DNA of 64,000 nucleotides, taken from positions 4,691,001 through 4,755,000 of the forward strand of contig JAJNNQ010000075.1 in NCBI GenBank assembly GCA_027886175.1, in the 5' to 3' direction. Origin of the DNA: Phylloscopus collybita. Its lineage: Eukaryota; Chordata; Aves; Passeriformes; Phylloscopidae. Of this stretch, positions 36,401 to 51,400 are shown piece after piece. The stretch's first letter is position 1. Each line of letters begins with the position of its first letter. A program made the translations under genes and the position numbers. The notes beneath the pieces are model-generated. The model ran no database searches and had not been told where the DNA came from. It saw only the letters and a program-made list of their open reading frames with translations.

Positions 36401-39400
36401 ACAAACACCAGAGGAGTTTGTGTATTGACCTCTTGTGTTCCCTGCAGGGAGAGCGAGGGGAAAAGGGTGAGGAAGGCTTTCCTGGAAAAGCTGGCCCTAA
36501 GGTAAGAGAACTGTATTTCATAGTCTGCTGTATCCACTGGGTTAACCAAGTCATGATTTTGGAAGGCCTTATACTGAAGTCTGGAGAATAAGATTCCTCT
36601 GAAGTTGGAGACATAAGGGGATGAGCAGATGGGGTTCATTGACTTTCATGGTGTTCTGAAATACCAACCTTTGTTTGATGCTGTTCTCTCAAGCCTAAGA
36701 GTGCAGGAAGATCTAACCTGGACCTTGCATTGGCTCCCTGCAGTCTGCATTCCCAAGCCATCAAAAAGACAATTTCAGAGCCTTGTGGGATGTAGGTAGA
36801 ACAACATGGACCAGTATGGACACATTTTGCTAATGAGGAAGTGTTCTTACCAAAGATTAAAAAGTGTTCTTTTTAGAAACAGATTTGCTTTTGTTTTTCC
36901 AGGGTGAACCAGGGAGCCGTGGCCAACCTGGTGAGCAGGTGAGCAGGAAAAACACTTTTAACAGCAAACCCTACCTGTCAAAATAATAGCAAGTGACCAC
37001 ATGAGATAACAGAGCCATTTGCCAACAACAAGATCTGTGCATTTGCATCTGTGATTGAAGGTGCAACAATTGTATGAATGAGACTTATGGTTAATCTTAC
37101 AGGTCTTTTCCGACCTTAATGATTCTCTGACGGAATAAGACTACAAGTCTGAGGCACAAATTGAGGTTTATTGGGATAAAGCATTCATTAAGTTAATAAC
37201 AATTATCCCACCCTGTGAGTCTGGAATGCACAGCTACTATTCCAAAAGTCCTTATAATCTGCCTGATAGGTATCAGTCAGTTCCCAGGAAAGTATCCTTA
37301 CCTGGTGTCCCAGGAAAGGGGAAATCACCACAGCATGGGCAAATGATTCCTCAGGAGTGTTTCCATCAGGCTCCAAGGGAGGAGTGGTTTTGTACCCTTC
37401 CTTGATGTCATTTCACTGTAGCTGGGCAAACAAACTACCAGGCTTGAAGTTTCCAGGCAGGCTTGGTCCAACTGCAACAAAGGGCCAGGCCCCAAACAGA
37501 ACACTGTTCCTTGGTCTGGATCATCTCCTCACACAGGGCTGTTTTGAATTTTAACAACACCTTCCAAGACACTTGCCCTTCTCTCCACAATGTGATGTTC
37601 TCCCCATTTCATAGATGTTCTCTTTCCTGCTGTAAGCTGAATAGTGCTGTCCCTGAGAGGACTTCTTATATCCTCTGAATTTTGACAGTAAGTTGCTAGT
37701 AGCAGGTGTATGAATGCTGTTTCTTCATTCAGTTATACACCACCCTCCAGAGACCATTCTACACTGCATTTCTGTGGTTACAGATGAGAACATCGTGTTG
37801 GCCTATGTCAGACATTTTAATAAAGTCAAGATACATCAGAAAAAAATGCTTTCTTCTTGTCTGCTTAGTTTTCATGTCTAGGGAGGGAACTGGACGGGTT
37901 TGATATGATTAGCTTTTAACAAATCAAATTGGCTGTTTTCTATTATCTTTTTGTCCTTGAACTCATACAAACTCACTGATACTTTGCTTCAGGACCTTTT
38001 CAGTGGCCAAATTTACACCATGTTTTAATTTTCCTTCTAAATTCTCTTATGTCTCTTTCAATGTTAGATGCTCTGATTGTTCTCAGAATCTCTGGAATCT
38101 CACTGTCATTTCCATTCCTGGAAACATCCAAGGACAGATTGGATGCATCACTGAGCAAGCTGGTTAAGGGGAAGGTGTCCCTGCCCATGGCAGGGGGCTG
38201 GAACTAGAAGATCTTTGGGGTCCCTTCCAACCCAAACCATTCTATGATTCCACGAGAGTCAGGATCCCACAGTGGCTCTGAGAAAGCACCACTCCATCTG
38301 TCACCAAATGCCACTTTCTTTAAAATTCTCCCAACATCGCCCAGATGTTCTTAGCCATCCTCAGTTATCACAGCATCCTGCTCCTCACCTGATTTTGTCT
38401 ACAGACCCATTGCACCTCTACCATGATAATCTTTTTTCTCTCTGTACTTGAGATAATCTCTTTAGAGCAGGGATTACCTTTTCTAAGTTCAGTATTTGTA
38501 CAAGACTTAGTGAATTTGGGTCCTGTCCATGACTGATCTCCTTTGTTACATTGCACTATAAATTCAGATAGAAAAGGATTATAAATAGGAAACCACATGG
38601 TTATTTTCAGATTACAAACTGGGTCAACTGGGAGCTAAATTTGAGAATACTTGATATATTTATGAGAAACCACATGACACAGAGATCATAGTTACTCCAA
38701 TAAGAAGTACTGTAAAACAGAAACTCAAAGATAATGTTCAAACAGAAATAAATCCAAATGTGCAATAGGACACTCGGATAATTCTAGATCTGTTCATCAG
38801 GTGACATCTGTGCCATTCAGATTAATGCACTGCAGTTTTTACATTTCCAGACTACATCAGATCAATAAAGATGAAAATAAAAGTCAATTTTTATTTTTTT
38901 CTGCTTTCATTTATTTTCTTAGTCCTGCTACAGAACAGCATGAAGGAAATACGTCCTAAATTCTGTGGCATCAATTAACAGCCAAAAAAAAGGGAAGTCT
39001 TAATTGCTGCTCTAAGTAATGTTTTAAAAAAACCTAAGAAATTATTTGGTAATCAAACTAATCTCATTCTATCTCAGCAAACTACATCTACAATCTATCT
39101 CATGAGAAGACTCAGGCAGGGTCTGTCTTACAGCATTCAGATTTTACACATTTTGTCTTATTTTCAGGGTGAAGCGGGTTTTCCTGGTCCTAGGGGCTTA
39201 CCTGGACCGAGAGGAGAAAAAGGAGACCAGGTGAGTGACTTTGAGCCACAAATTGAATTTCTTTTGGCCATTTAGCATCTCGAGTGTCCCTAGATGATGT
39301 TGTCCCTTGGTGTGATGGCTGTGGTGAGCAGCTGATTGGCAACCAGCAAGGTTACCAAGTACCCAAAAAGGTATTGCCTGCCTAGTGACGGTTCCCAATT

Positions 39401-42400
39401 GCCAAAGAGGTGCTAATGAACTGTGTCTATCCTAAATGTGAAGACTTGTGCCATGCTGCCTGTGAGGCAGTAGGAAAGGTTAGGACTCTAGAGGCTAGAC
39501 TGCACTTTAGAACTCCCTTTCAGAATCACTTGCCTGATTTAAGGACATTTAAAATTCTTGGTAACAACAAAAAGTGTCACTGAGCCCTGGAAAAGGCTTC
39601 AGATGGCTGAATTATTTTCTGATGGCTCAACTTCTACACAAGCTCTGGTATTTACTGCTTCCTCTGGGTAGCTGCAGAAGTCTGGAGATGTCTTCATACT
39701 GGGAAATATTTGGGTCAGGGGCCTGACAGTAAATTTAGCCCCATAAGTGAGGTCTGTAATCCTGATAACTGATGACATGTTTGAGTGTAATCAAGAAAGA
39801 TCTAAAATCAGCTGAGGTTCTTCCATGCAGTTTGCTCCATTATATGCCTTGTAGAGCACAGGATACAGAATATATTCATGGCAGGGGTTTGAACCTAAAT
39901 GGTTTTTAAGGTACCTTCCAACCCCAAAATAGTAATATGAATATTCATTCTGGGTCTTAACTGCTGTTTTGCTGCCTCTCTTTTCCAATTGGAAGAAAAC
40001 TTCTTTTTTATAACTGCATCAGGCAGTAGGATCTTCTACAAGCAAGTTATTTTAGGATCAGTGCTTTCCTTTCTGTGAAGTCAATTGATATTCATTGGTT
40101 TTGAAAATATAGTGGATTTTTGAAACCATCTTCAAAATGTTACATTTTTAATTGCTTGCTCTACATCTTGGAAGACAGGTAAGATAACTGAGAGTGTAAA
40201 ATATTTTAGTGAGTCTGATGCATTCAAATAAAAATGTGCATATTTCTTGCTTTCCTCTCCCTGCATTTAGGGAGAAAAAGGAAGAGATGGTCTCCCAGCA
40301 ATGAAAGGTGAAAGAGGAGAAAAGGTAAGTCGTGAAATGGCCGTGGTCTTCCTAAGACAAGAGAGGAAAACAGAGGAAGGGGCAGAGAGAAGTGATGGAG
40401 GCTATCTGTGAAGACTAGAAAATTTGGAAGATTTGTAGCTGAACTTTACAGAGAAGCAGCAGAAGTAGCTATGTGTGGGATGGAGACAATAATTTATTGA
40501 GCAATAAAATCTGATGAAATTAAGGACAGTTTCACTAATTCAAGGAAAATTTTCTTTGTTTCTTCTTTTTTTAAAAATTTATTTTATTTGTTAAGATTTT
40601 CCTTTTTTTCAGTTTTATAATTGGCTGATATAAATGAGCCTGAAACTAAAATCTAAAATGTTTTCTGTGCTTGTCTCTGGGGGATAGAGCAATAACTTAA
40701 GGAAATCTGGGCTTCTGCTATCACAATGCCATTAATTTCAGTGAAAGTGAGAGAAGTGGACAAAGGTAGTGTCCACCAAAATTTACATTCAACACTTGTG
40801 AGCATGAAGGTGAAGAAGAAGCACTGACCTTGCAGATGCTTGTGGGTGTAAAACAGAAAAACTGTCCTCATTGCAGAGGCAGTAGCATTCAGGATGTGGG
40901 TTCTTCCATCAGTCCTCAGTTTATCAGTGACTTTCACCACCTGTGGAGCTGGGAATTCTTTCATGGGTCTGATGTCAATGAGGCACCTGAACCTCCTGTA
41001 CCTGAGAGGTTAACAAGTGTTGTTGGTAGTTCTTGGCTTCCAAGTATCAGGGAAGAGACATTTTTGGAGCACAGCCCACAGGAAGATCAATGCCAGTGCT
41101 CAGGAGATCCTCCAGCAACAGTATTGTTTTAACTCAAAAGTAAGGGAGAACTGGATTTAGCAACTTAAATATTTGATGAAAAACAGATTTATTTTTTTTT
41201 ATCAATGAAAGAAGTTCAGCTAAAACATGTTTTTCAATCAAGACTTCTGGTCAACTTTAATTTAAAAAGCAAGTTAAACTCTATATCCTAAACTGGATGG
41301 GGCAACTTTAGAAATTCACCAACCTATGAAGTCAGGTCAATGGTGAAATCATAGGGGGATGAAAACAACAGAATGAGAATCCTGCATGCAACAAAGCAAG
41401 GACAGCAAAAGGTCTGTCCAGAAGTGTCACTGAGCTGGGGGGTTGGGTTACATCTCAGCTGGTAATGCTGCATCTTCTAAATTATAATGAGTTTTATTTG
41501 AGAATCTTTTTATGTAATTGGTTACATTTTTTTCCTCTCTCCAGGGTGATACAGGTTCCCCTGGACCCCCAGGCTTACCTGGAACAGTAAGTAAGATTGT
41601 GTTCGGTGCTGTAACAATATCCAAGGCACTTCCTCCACATAAATTCCTCAGAAATAAATTTCAAGTTTCTTAATTCTCTGCAGAAACTTTAGCACCTATT
41701 TACTCTGAGATCATCTCCTTTTGTTTCAGAGAAGCAATATCAAGGTGTATTTGGTATTTTTGGGGTTTTTTTGTGAGGTTGTACTTTCTTCCTCTTTGCA
41801 AAAACAGACCAAGAATACATAAATGTATTGTTTTCAAAATGAAGAGGCAAAGTTGCTTTGGGGAGCCTGAGTATAATTACCAGTGAAGTTCACTGGTGAT
41901 TAAATCAGCACCCACTGAATGTAAATCCACAAACCTCTGAGTTCCCTCTAAGAAAACCTGAGTAAGCAGCTTGGAATAAGCACCATCATTGCAACTGGAG
42001 GACTTATGCCAATCACAGATCCTCCAAGATGTGGCACACATCCTCTCATCAGCTCTGCTCACCACAGCTGGATACAGCTGCCTCATTCACAGATTATGGA
42101 GAAAATTTGAATCAAAATCTGTTGGTGAAAATTGAGTGCCTATAGACCTTGATGCAGCAATGGAGAAGGTGTTGTAATTTATTCCCTGCCATTAACTGGG
42201 CCTCAGTCCATGCCAGAGCACTTCATGGTGCTTTGTACAGAAAGGCTCCAATGTATCAGACAAAAATGATGCAGTCACAACAACAAAGATGAATCTGTGT
42301 TAGTAAAGGCAGAGAAGACAGCTCACAAACAAAATACAACATGATTGGACATGGAGAACATGTGTGCCACTGCTCTAGCTTCCTGTCATTGAAGGGACAA

Positions 42401-45400
42401 ATAATTTCTATTTGTCATGGTTTAGGAATGGTATTCCCCAATTTAGCACCCTTGACCCTCCAAGACCCCCAAACCACCCTCTGGTCACTCACTTCCCCTT
42501 CTCCCCTCTTCCACCCACATGTGTCCAGAAAGGAGAACTGGAGGCACAAAGGGCAGAGATTATGGGTTGGGATAAGAACAATTTATAGAAACATCAGTAA
42601 GATAAGAAAGCAAACAATAACAGCAACAATATTAATAACAAAAGTGGACAAAAGAGGGAGTGTGGAGCATGAACTGATGGCAGCTCTGCCACCCAAAATG
42701 TTCCCTCCAGTCAGGACCAGCCTTATCCCACTGCTCCATCTGCCTGGCTTGCTCCAATGGAAAGGGATGTCCTTCCCTTCTCCAAAGTGAGAGAGAGAAC
42801 CCCTTTCTTCCACCCCTGGCAGTGGTATAAGGTGATATTGAACAACATAATTTCTTGGCTGTGCTCCCTCCACTGGTCTAAGCTTTAACCAGGGCACTGC
42901 TTCAGCTGTTAAAAGTAGGCAATGCTTTTGACATGTCTTCGTGTCACCAAGGTCTATTTATTTCCTTCAAAATTTTACCAGTTTTGAGAAAAGATACTGT
43001 CTCTTTCTACAAAACTTTATAATTTCTTTTTGGGCCCACTCCTTCAGAATGTCTATGTGTTCCCCTTGAGGTTTCATGTACATGGTACAAAGCTGAGGGA
43101 GAACACCCCAAGCTCAATCATGGTATCAGGAAATTTAATAATACAGAAGATGGCTCCAAGTGGAAAAGTGAGCTGGAGATTGCTAGCAGTAAAATTGCTA
43201 TAAAGTTTAAAGACTGGTTGTTTTTTCGTCATGGTAGGACACACAGGAAAGTCTTGAGTTTATGTTCATATTTCAAATATTCTGGGAGGTGTAAGATATT
43301 TGTGGGCTTCTTTCCAAAGACCCAGATGTTACAATGGATTGCTCTTTTGTAAACCTACTTATGGATGTATGGAATGTGCAATCTGTAATGACAGGAATAT
43401 ATATAAACTATTGCATTTTAAGGAAAATAGGCTATCCTGTTTTTAACACTCTGTTTTCTATTTCAGACAGCCTTCTTCACCCCACACCCCAGGATTCCTG
43501 TAAGTAGCATCTCTAATAAATATGGCCTTTGGCTTATCCCCTCTTTTATCTGATAGACACACAGCCCTTAGTGTTTTCTGTGTTATGTGAATGCTTTCAG
43601 TAAAGAACCCAGATTGAGTCTGGTTCTGGGTGTCCTCATCACTGTAACCAGCTATGATGAGAAGTCCAAAGCTTTGCTGGTAAGATCAGCAGTCAAGGCA
43701 GCTGTGGCTGGGACAGAGCTGTGGGCTATCCCAGCCTCTTAAACTGAGTTTAAAATGAAGATTTAGTTCCCATTTGCACCTAGTGGAAAATAAATGACTT
43801 AGCATGATCTGTGAACAAGTTTGTTACAGATCAGGAGGTTTCAAGGATGGCAGAAGTAGGCTGTAGGAGTACCATTAGAAAGAAAACATATATACCAGGT
43901 TCTTCAGAGGCTGAGGAAGGAAATAAGGATGTGAAGTAGTACTGGAAAAAGAGACAAGATTTCTTTGGCTTGCTTTTCCCCTTTGCTCAAAGGTTATGCT
44001 TATATATATATACTCTAAGGAAACATACAGAACAATGACATCTTATGTGGTCTTTGTAGTGCTACAGTCACAGGAGTATTTCTTCTGCTTTGAGTACATT
44101 GCTCTTGTAAATGAGCTGCAAGACAGTAAGAAATAAAAGGCTTGAAGTGTGTCAGTTGTTCCATTTTCTGGGATTTCTCCATGTGCAAGACTGTGGTGAC
44201 ACCTGCCACAGCACAGCTCTGCATGTAGCACTGTGAGGGAGGAGAAGGGAAGGTAAGAATAGTTACCTTGGATGTACAGGTGTACAAAATAAGTGTCAGA
44301 AGGAGGTGATGAGCCTTAGGAGGGTGTCGTGGGTAATGCTACAGAGGTGGCAGGACCAGCAGGGTGCTGACAATTGTCATGTGCTCTCCAAAAACCAATC
44401 CTTGCCATTGCTTCCCATTGGGTGTGTGTTGTATTGTACCAGGGAGCTATTCCATATATGTTTAGGCTAGTCAGTTAGGATCATGAAATATTCTTGGAGA
44501 TAGGGCAAGAGAACCACAGTGGTGGTTGGGTCTAATGTCTGGAAAGAGGCAAAAGCATTAAAAAAAGAGGTGGCTCCTCACTTTGCCTTCTGTCTCCCAC
44601 TGTGGCTGGGCACAGCTGAATCCCCACTGCAATTGTTTTCCTTTAAGTAGCACAGGAATTACTGAGGCGTGATTGAGACTATGGGAGGACACTGCTGAGA
44701 GCAGGTCATGGAAGCTGTAAGTCCTCTCTGGGCCAGGCTGGTAGCAGCTGTCAGCTGTCACTGTGTCTTTCCTGTGCACTGAGGGGTAGGTAAGAAGTGG
44801 GTGGCAATGGAATAAGAGCAGCTGCCAGTGGGCAGCACTAGCAGGCAGTGTTAACAGCCTTGGGTGAGAGTCACGGATTTGGCAAACTTGAAAGGACTCT
44901 CAGGCAGATTTGCTGGTGGGCTGTGTTAACAAAAGCCAGTTGTGTCCTGGGCTGCAGCAATGGCCAGCAGGTCGAGGGAGGTGATTCTATCTCTCTGCTC
45001 TGGTAAGACCTCTCCTGAAGTGCTGCATCCAGCTCTGGAGTCCCCAAAACAAGGAGATCCTGCATCTCTTGGAGCAAATCCAGAGGAGGCCACAAAGATG
45101 ATCAGAGGCTTTAGACTGTTGGAGAGCAGGTTTAGATTAGGTATTTGCAAGTAGTTCTTTACTGTGAGAGTGCTGAGACATTAGCACAGGTTGTCCAGAG
45201 AAGCCCCATGCCTGGTAATGTTCAGGGCCAGGTTGGATGGGGCTTCAAGAGACCTGGTCTAGTGGGTGGCATCCTTTCCAATGGTAGAGGAGTTGGAATT
45301 AGATGATTTTAAGGTCCCTTCCCCCCCAGACCATTTTATGAATCTACAAAGAAATCCTTCCTCCTCCCGTGTCTGTGGCTGTTAGATTTTGCACTACTGT

Positions 45401-48400
45401 GCAAGTCAAGTATCAAGGAAACAGTTGAAGAAAGGAAAAGTCTTGAAAACTTTTCCCCTTTCTTTACCCTGTTGTGTTACTTCTTCCCTTTGCAGTTTTG
45501 TTTTCCCTGGTAATGTATATCCTTATTCCCACTCAGTAGCACCATCCCTGCCTGCAGATGTACTGACCTATGTCTGTGCTTTGTTGTTCTGCTCTCTCAA
45601 AAGAGTTTCAGAATTTGAAATGTCATTACACAAAACAACTTCCAGGCACAAACACAGAGGTTTGCAGCTCTAGGCCCTTTGCTTAAGCTGTTTTAGGTGA
45701 TCCTGATGTCTTTGTGAAGGACACTAGATGGCGTCAGGGACTGCCTGGTTAAAAGTCGATCTAATGAGATGCTACTTGTAGAGTAAAATTCCTTCCATTA
45801 TTTATCACAGATGATAATATTTATTCATAATGCATAATAAATACAAGCATAAGTAATATTTATGCAGCTACACTTATTTTCTCTGTTAGAGAATCATTTG
45901 AAAATGGACTGTGAATTCCCAGGTGTTGCAGAAACGATTGGCAAATAGCAGACGTAAATAAAATTCAAGCTGATTTGTCTGGCTCTGCATTTTGGCTGAT
46001 CACTATTCCTTGCTTGTGTGTGTAGCTTAAATCACTGATGTTCTTACTCTTCCTTGATTGCATAATTGAAACACTTGGTATGTTAAATAATGAATAAGTA
46101 ATGATTGCTGTTGCCTGAATGCATTCCTTTGTAACAATATAGAAATGGGAGTATTCGTGTAGCGCCTGGTTTATTCCAGCTAGTTCCATAATTCTGTGCT
46201 TTCCTTTTCAATTTATAAAAAGCAGAAATATGGATTTATTGATTATTGCTCTAGACCACAGGACAAAGCTGATGAACTTCTCCCTGAATGCATATTCAAT
46301 TTACTGTTAGGAGGAAGAACAGGAATAAATTAATCTTATTAGGCAGTGATGGCAGCGCATGAAAAAATGTACTGACATTGCAGGAGGGAGAGGAAGCTGC
46401 ATGAATGTATGGAGATGTTAATAGAACTAGAGGTCAGGAATAGCTGTGTAGCGCACACCTCTGGAAATGCTCCAGATGATCACTGAACACTTCTCTTTTA
46501 TAGGTGGAATAGGGAAATTTCTTTATCTGGGATCATTGTAGGATGACATTAGGGCTGTGGTCCTACAGAGAGGAGGTGCAGTGGAACTGGTGCTTTTGCT
46601 ATTGGTCACATCATGTGGCCTTTTAAAACGTTAGAGATTAATTTTGGGTATATTCTTAGCTACTCTTTTGCATGAGGGAAAAATGTTCTCCTTTTAAGCT
46701 GAATGTTTTTTCAGTTATATCAAAACAGACCAAGAAGTCTAGACAGTGATCTCCATGTCTCAGTGTGGCATTTCAGTTTGAGTCATTGACATCAAAGTCC
46801 TTTGAAGAAGCTACTTTGTGTCAGAAACGGGTAACTGATTGAAAGAGCCCACTTAGTAAACAGGACTACTGTGAGTTCCAGCCCTGGAATTAGTTTTTAT
46901 TTCTCTCTTTGTCTGTTTTGTATCAGGGTGAACCTGGACCAAAAGGGGATAAAGGAGATCGAGGAATGAGTGGAGAACCTGTGAGTACAGACAAGTGTTT
47001 CTTCAATTGGCTTTAAACTTTAGCAAGGAGAGGACATGAGAGTGGTCAGTTTTGGAGGGAGAGGGTGGGACATGCTCCCTTCCATAGGTGGGATGCTTCT
47101 CTCATCAGGAATAGCCACAGTGGTGCTTATCTTTGTGCTGCCTGTAGAGGAAGCTACATGACAACTGGAGTTTAAGCACCTAATCTATAGTTCTGGGCCT
47201 TAGTAGCTGAAAAGAGGACTATTGGACTTGCTAGACAGAGCTTGGCTGTGTAATTTATGTGCAGAATTTATCAAGGGATTTTGAAGTGATGTGGCCCAGC
47301 TAAATTGTGCATTTGGGTACTGCATTTGTATTCTGGACTCTCTTGTTCTGGATGGAGCTCCCAGAAGAGACAGAGGCCTGTGCTGTGACAGCCTCTGTAA
47401 AAATCACACTTCCTTCTCTCAGTGGAAGGAGCTCCTTGACCTCTCCCTCTGTTTTTCAGGGACTACCTGGGGTCCCAGGTGAGCAAGGTGTGCCAGGACC
47501 TGCAGGAGTACAGGTAAGAGGCACTTTGAAGAAAATCTTTGACATGACTAGAGTGGAGTGTCCTCAAGGTCTGTATCACTGTAAATAATCCTTCATGTAT
47601 GCATCAGCAGCCCATTTATTTTTTCTCACTGTCATAAGTTCAGGGAGTTCTGTACAGGTATTCTTTTGGACTACAGGACAACAAGAGGAAAATCAGCTCA
47701 GAAATACAGTGTCTTTGTAGCATGGCCAGTATTGTCTGAGAGACTTCTTCCAGCCCTTCAAGAGGGCACCTTGTACTGCTGCTACCAAACCACAGGTCTT
47801 GCTGATAAGTCACTGCAGTACATTTTCAAAACATTGCAGAGCAGTCAGATTCAACCCCAGGTCATCTAACCTGGGTTGAGTGATGGTTCATATGAAATGG
47901 TTCTGTGGTCTCAACCATCTTCAGAAAATTTGTTGAGTCACACAAAACCATTTCAAATCAACATTGCGGTGTTTCCATTCATGGGTAGGTTTTCACTCTG
48001 CCATCATGTGTGCTGTGCCCAGCCTATGTAATTAGCAATACTTGGACATCAACAACATTCAAAAAAACCACAAAAACAAACAAACAAAACAACAACAACA
48101 ACAACAAACCACCAAAAAAGGCAAACCAAACAAAACCAAATCCCTCAAAACCCAAGAAAAAGCACAGTAATGCCATGAAACTTTTAACTAACATTTGCTA
48201 AATGGGGGACAGTTCAGTGAGTAGATGTCATCCTGCAAAATTCTTTAGAAAGGGCTCTGTGATGTGTATGATTGGGACAAACCCTCTGATTGAGGATCTA
48301 TTTTTACCATGTCTTAATGACTGATGTTTATATTTCAGAACTGTAGGCAAGTCTTCTGTGAAGGGAGACTATCAAAGTTCAGCTGGAAAATAAGTAGTTG

Positions 48401-51400
48401 GTAGGCCTGAGGATAGGGAGGAGTTTTACCCAGATGAATAGCTGCAGGTTTCAGCATCCTGTGCTGAGAAACAGTGTCTGAGCTGATCAGTCATTAGTAA
48501 CTCTTCTTAAGTCTCAGGGTTTATTTTTATAGTTCTTTTCTTTTTATAGTTTTCTTGCTGCATAGAGAACTGGAAGCTATTTGCTCAGCCATTAACTCCT
48601 CTGTGAATTGGTTAACAAAACCCATTGCCTAGTACACATTCAGGTATCTTTTTGTCTGGCACGAGGTCTCCTTCCATGTCTAACCAGCTGGTATCTCTCC
48701 TTTCTGCACAGGGTGCAAAGGGGGAGAAGGGAGCCCGAGGAGAGGCTGGAGCCCCTGGAGAGACTGTGAGTAACTGCTTCCCTTGCAGCATTTTCCCCTG
48801 ACACCAACACACCTGAAGGGACACTGACATCAAGGTCTTGTGGTTTTGCAGTCCCAGGCTGCTTGGGCACAGGGCACATCCTAATCCACAGCTGGAAGAA
48901 TCTGTTTGTGGGCAAACAGGACCATCTGCACCAAACAGATCAATGCCCCTTTCAGCCCAGCTCAAGACTGTGCATCTTTTCCTGCTCAAATCTCTCCCTG
49001 CTTAACAAAACACCCTCTTCTGAGTGAGTGTGACTGCACTGCAATGTCAGCCCAGCTCAGGCAGCCAGCTGGAGCAGGGAGCTCACTGCTCAGCAGCAGC
49101 AGGAATTGAGTTTTGATCATGGTTGCTTTTAGGCTTCACTGTCAGTTCTGCTATTTTTTTTAATACTGGCTCACCCAGAAGACTCATCCCATGCCCCTTT
49201 TTGAGGCCTTTGTTGTAGGGAGTGCTGCTCTTGTCCTAAGCACAATCCTTTGTGCTTAGGAACAGCAAAGGATTCCATTCCAGTTCTATTATTGTGAGAG
49301 CATACAAGATCTTTGCAGCTGAATAAAAGGCCAGAGACTTTCTTTGCAAGCAAAGAAGAAACGCTGAAGAACTGTTTGAAATAGTGATTGAGAGAGGGGA
49401 TGACTGTGATTAGAAGGAAGGAATAAGAAATCCAAATGATGCATCCTAGAGCACTGAAATTTCTTCTTCCACTTCTGTGTTTGTGGTTTTCCTTCTTGGG
49501 CTTGTGCTTAGACATTGTCCTGAGTGCTTTGAACCTAAACCCTGAACTGCCTGGTGTCTTTCAGTCTTAGTTGAAGGACCCTTTAGTATTTTGGAGAAGA
49601 GGAAAAAAAAACCTGAAAAAAAAAACCTGGAAAAAAAAAAGAAAGGCAAAACTCATCCTGCTTCTATGAAAAGCCATTCCTTGGTTTTATTTCTTTTTAT
49701 AACCTGGTGGCTCAGAGGATGGTAATGATACGGAAATGCAGGTATTTGCAGGCACCTTTTCTTTTCTTGCCATCCTTTCACAGACTGCTGCTGCTCCGAG
49801 TGTTTCTATTGGCTCATAGACTGTAAATAACACAGAAATGAGGAGACATTTAAACCTCTGCTATGAGCAAAGGCTGAGTGGATTGGGATTGCTCAGCCTG
49901 GAGAAGAGAAGGCTCCAGGGAGATCTTAGAGCCCCTTTCAGTGCCTAAAGAGGAAATAAAACAGAGCTGGGGAGAGACTTTATACAAGGGCATGGAGGGA
50001 TAGGACAAGGGGGAATGGCTTCAAACTGAGGGAAGGTTTAAATTAGAATTAGGAAGAAATTATTTCCTGTGAAGGGGGTGAAGCACTGGCACAGGTTACC
50101 CAGAACAAGCTGGTCTAGTGGAAGGTGTCCCTGTTTATGACTGAGGGTTTGGAACAAGATGATGTTTAAGGTCCCTTCCAACCCAAATCTATGATTCTAT
50201 GAAACCTCTAAATATAACCTGATAATCCCAAACATACATCTCGATGAGGACACAAACCCCCAAATATATGTCCTCTAATGTCTCCCATGAAATTTTGGGG
50301 TCACACATGGGCTTTCTCATGCTACAAAGCTTTGACTTGCAAATGGATAAAGACCTGCAATTCAAAACTATACACTCTGGATGGTTTAGGCTATTTCACC
50401 TGTTTAGTGCAAAAGAATGTTTTCAGGTTTTGTTCCCTTCAGCAGAGAAAGGTAGAATTGTCAACAAAGCATATTTTTTTTACCTAAGTTTATTTTATGA
50501 TAAATCAACATTCTTTTCTCTGTTCTTCTGATGTTTCTGGCCCAGACTTTCCTTCCTGTATCCGAGCTAGATTCAGGATCTCTTTTGATAGAAGGTAGTT
50601 TTAAGCTCCCACAGAGAGCCTTCATCCATTTTCTATTGTTTCATTATTCTTTACACTAAAAAGTGTTTCAAACCAATGTGCTGTTTTTTGCCTTCTTAAT
50701 GTACAACACCTTGTCTGACATGAAATCCAATCTCACTTGGAACATCTTGTTCCTATGGTGATACAAGTTGTGATTTATATATGCACACACACACACACAC
50801 ACACACACTTCATTTTTCTTAAAACAGGGTTTGAGTGGACCAGCAGGGCCCCCAGGTCCAAGAGGCTTGCCAGGAAATGTGGTAAGTATGCACCAGTGTA
50901 TTTGTTTTCCCATCTGTGCCCTGATTTCTTTATTTAATGTGTTTAGTTTTCCCTTCCACGGGGATTACTATGAAGTTCAAAAGGCTGCGTTTCATTAAAC
51001 TTGTTTCTTATGGCTGAATTGAAAGATCTGGAGGCACCTGGGAATGGTGTATCCATGAACTATCTTCTCATATTCATTTTATCAAGGGAAGGAACAGAGC
51101 TGCTTCATTCCTCACCAAATTGTCAAAAGCAATTTTTGCTGCCAACTCTTGAAGAGAAAAAAAATCAATGTTTATTATGTCTTTGGTTTTGTTTTCTTTG
51201 CTTTTTTTTTTTTTCTTTTGTCCTGTCCTTTTGTAAACATGACTTTTTGATATAAAATAAGCATGGTAAACTTCCCACTTTTATTATGAAAGCATTTAGG
51301 CATTTGAGCCTAAAAACTCTTAAAATCAATGCAATGTCCCCCCTTACCTGGGGGTTCATCACCACTATTAATTTGTGCATGATAAAACTTTTCATATTTG

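Noticed and set aside
42341..42790. 149-codon + strand frame
   Set aside because: It lies within a degraded LTR-like block; no recognised protein.
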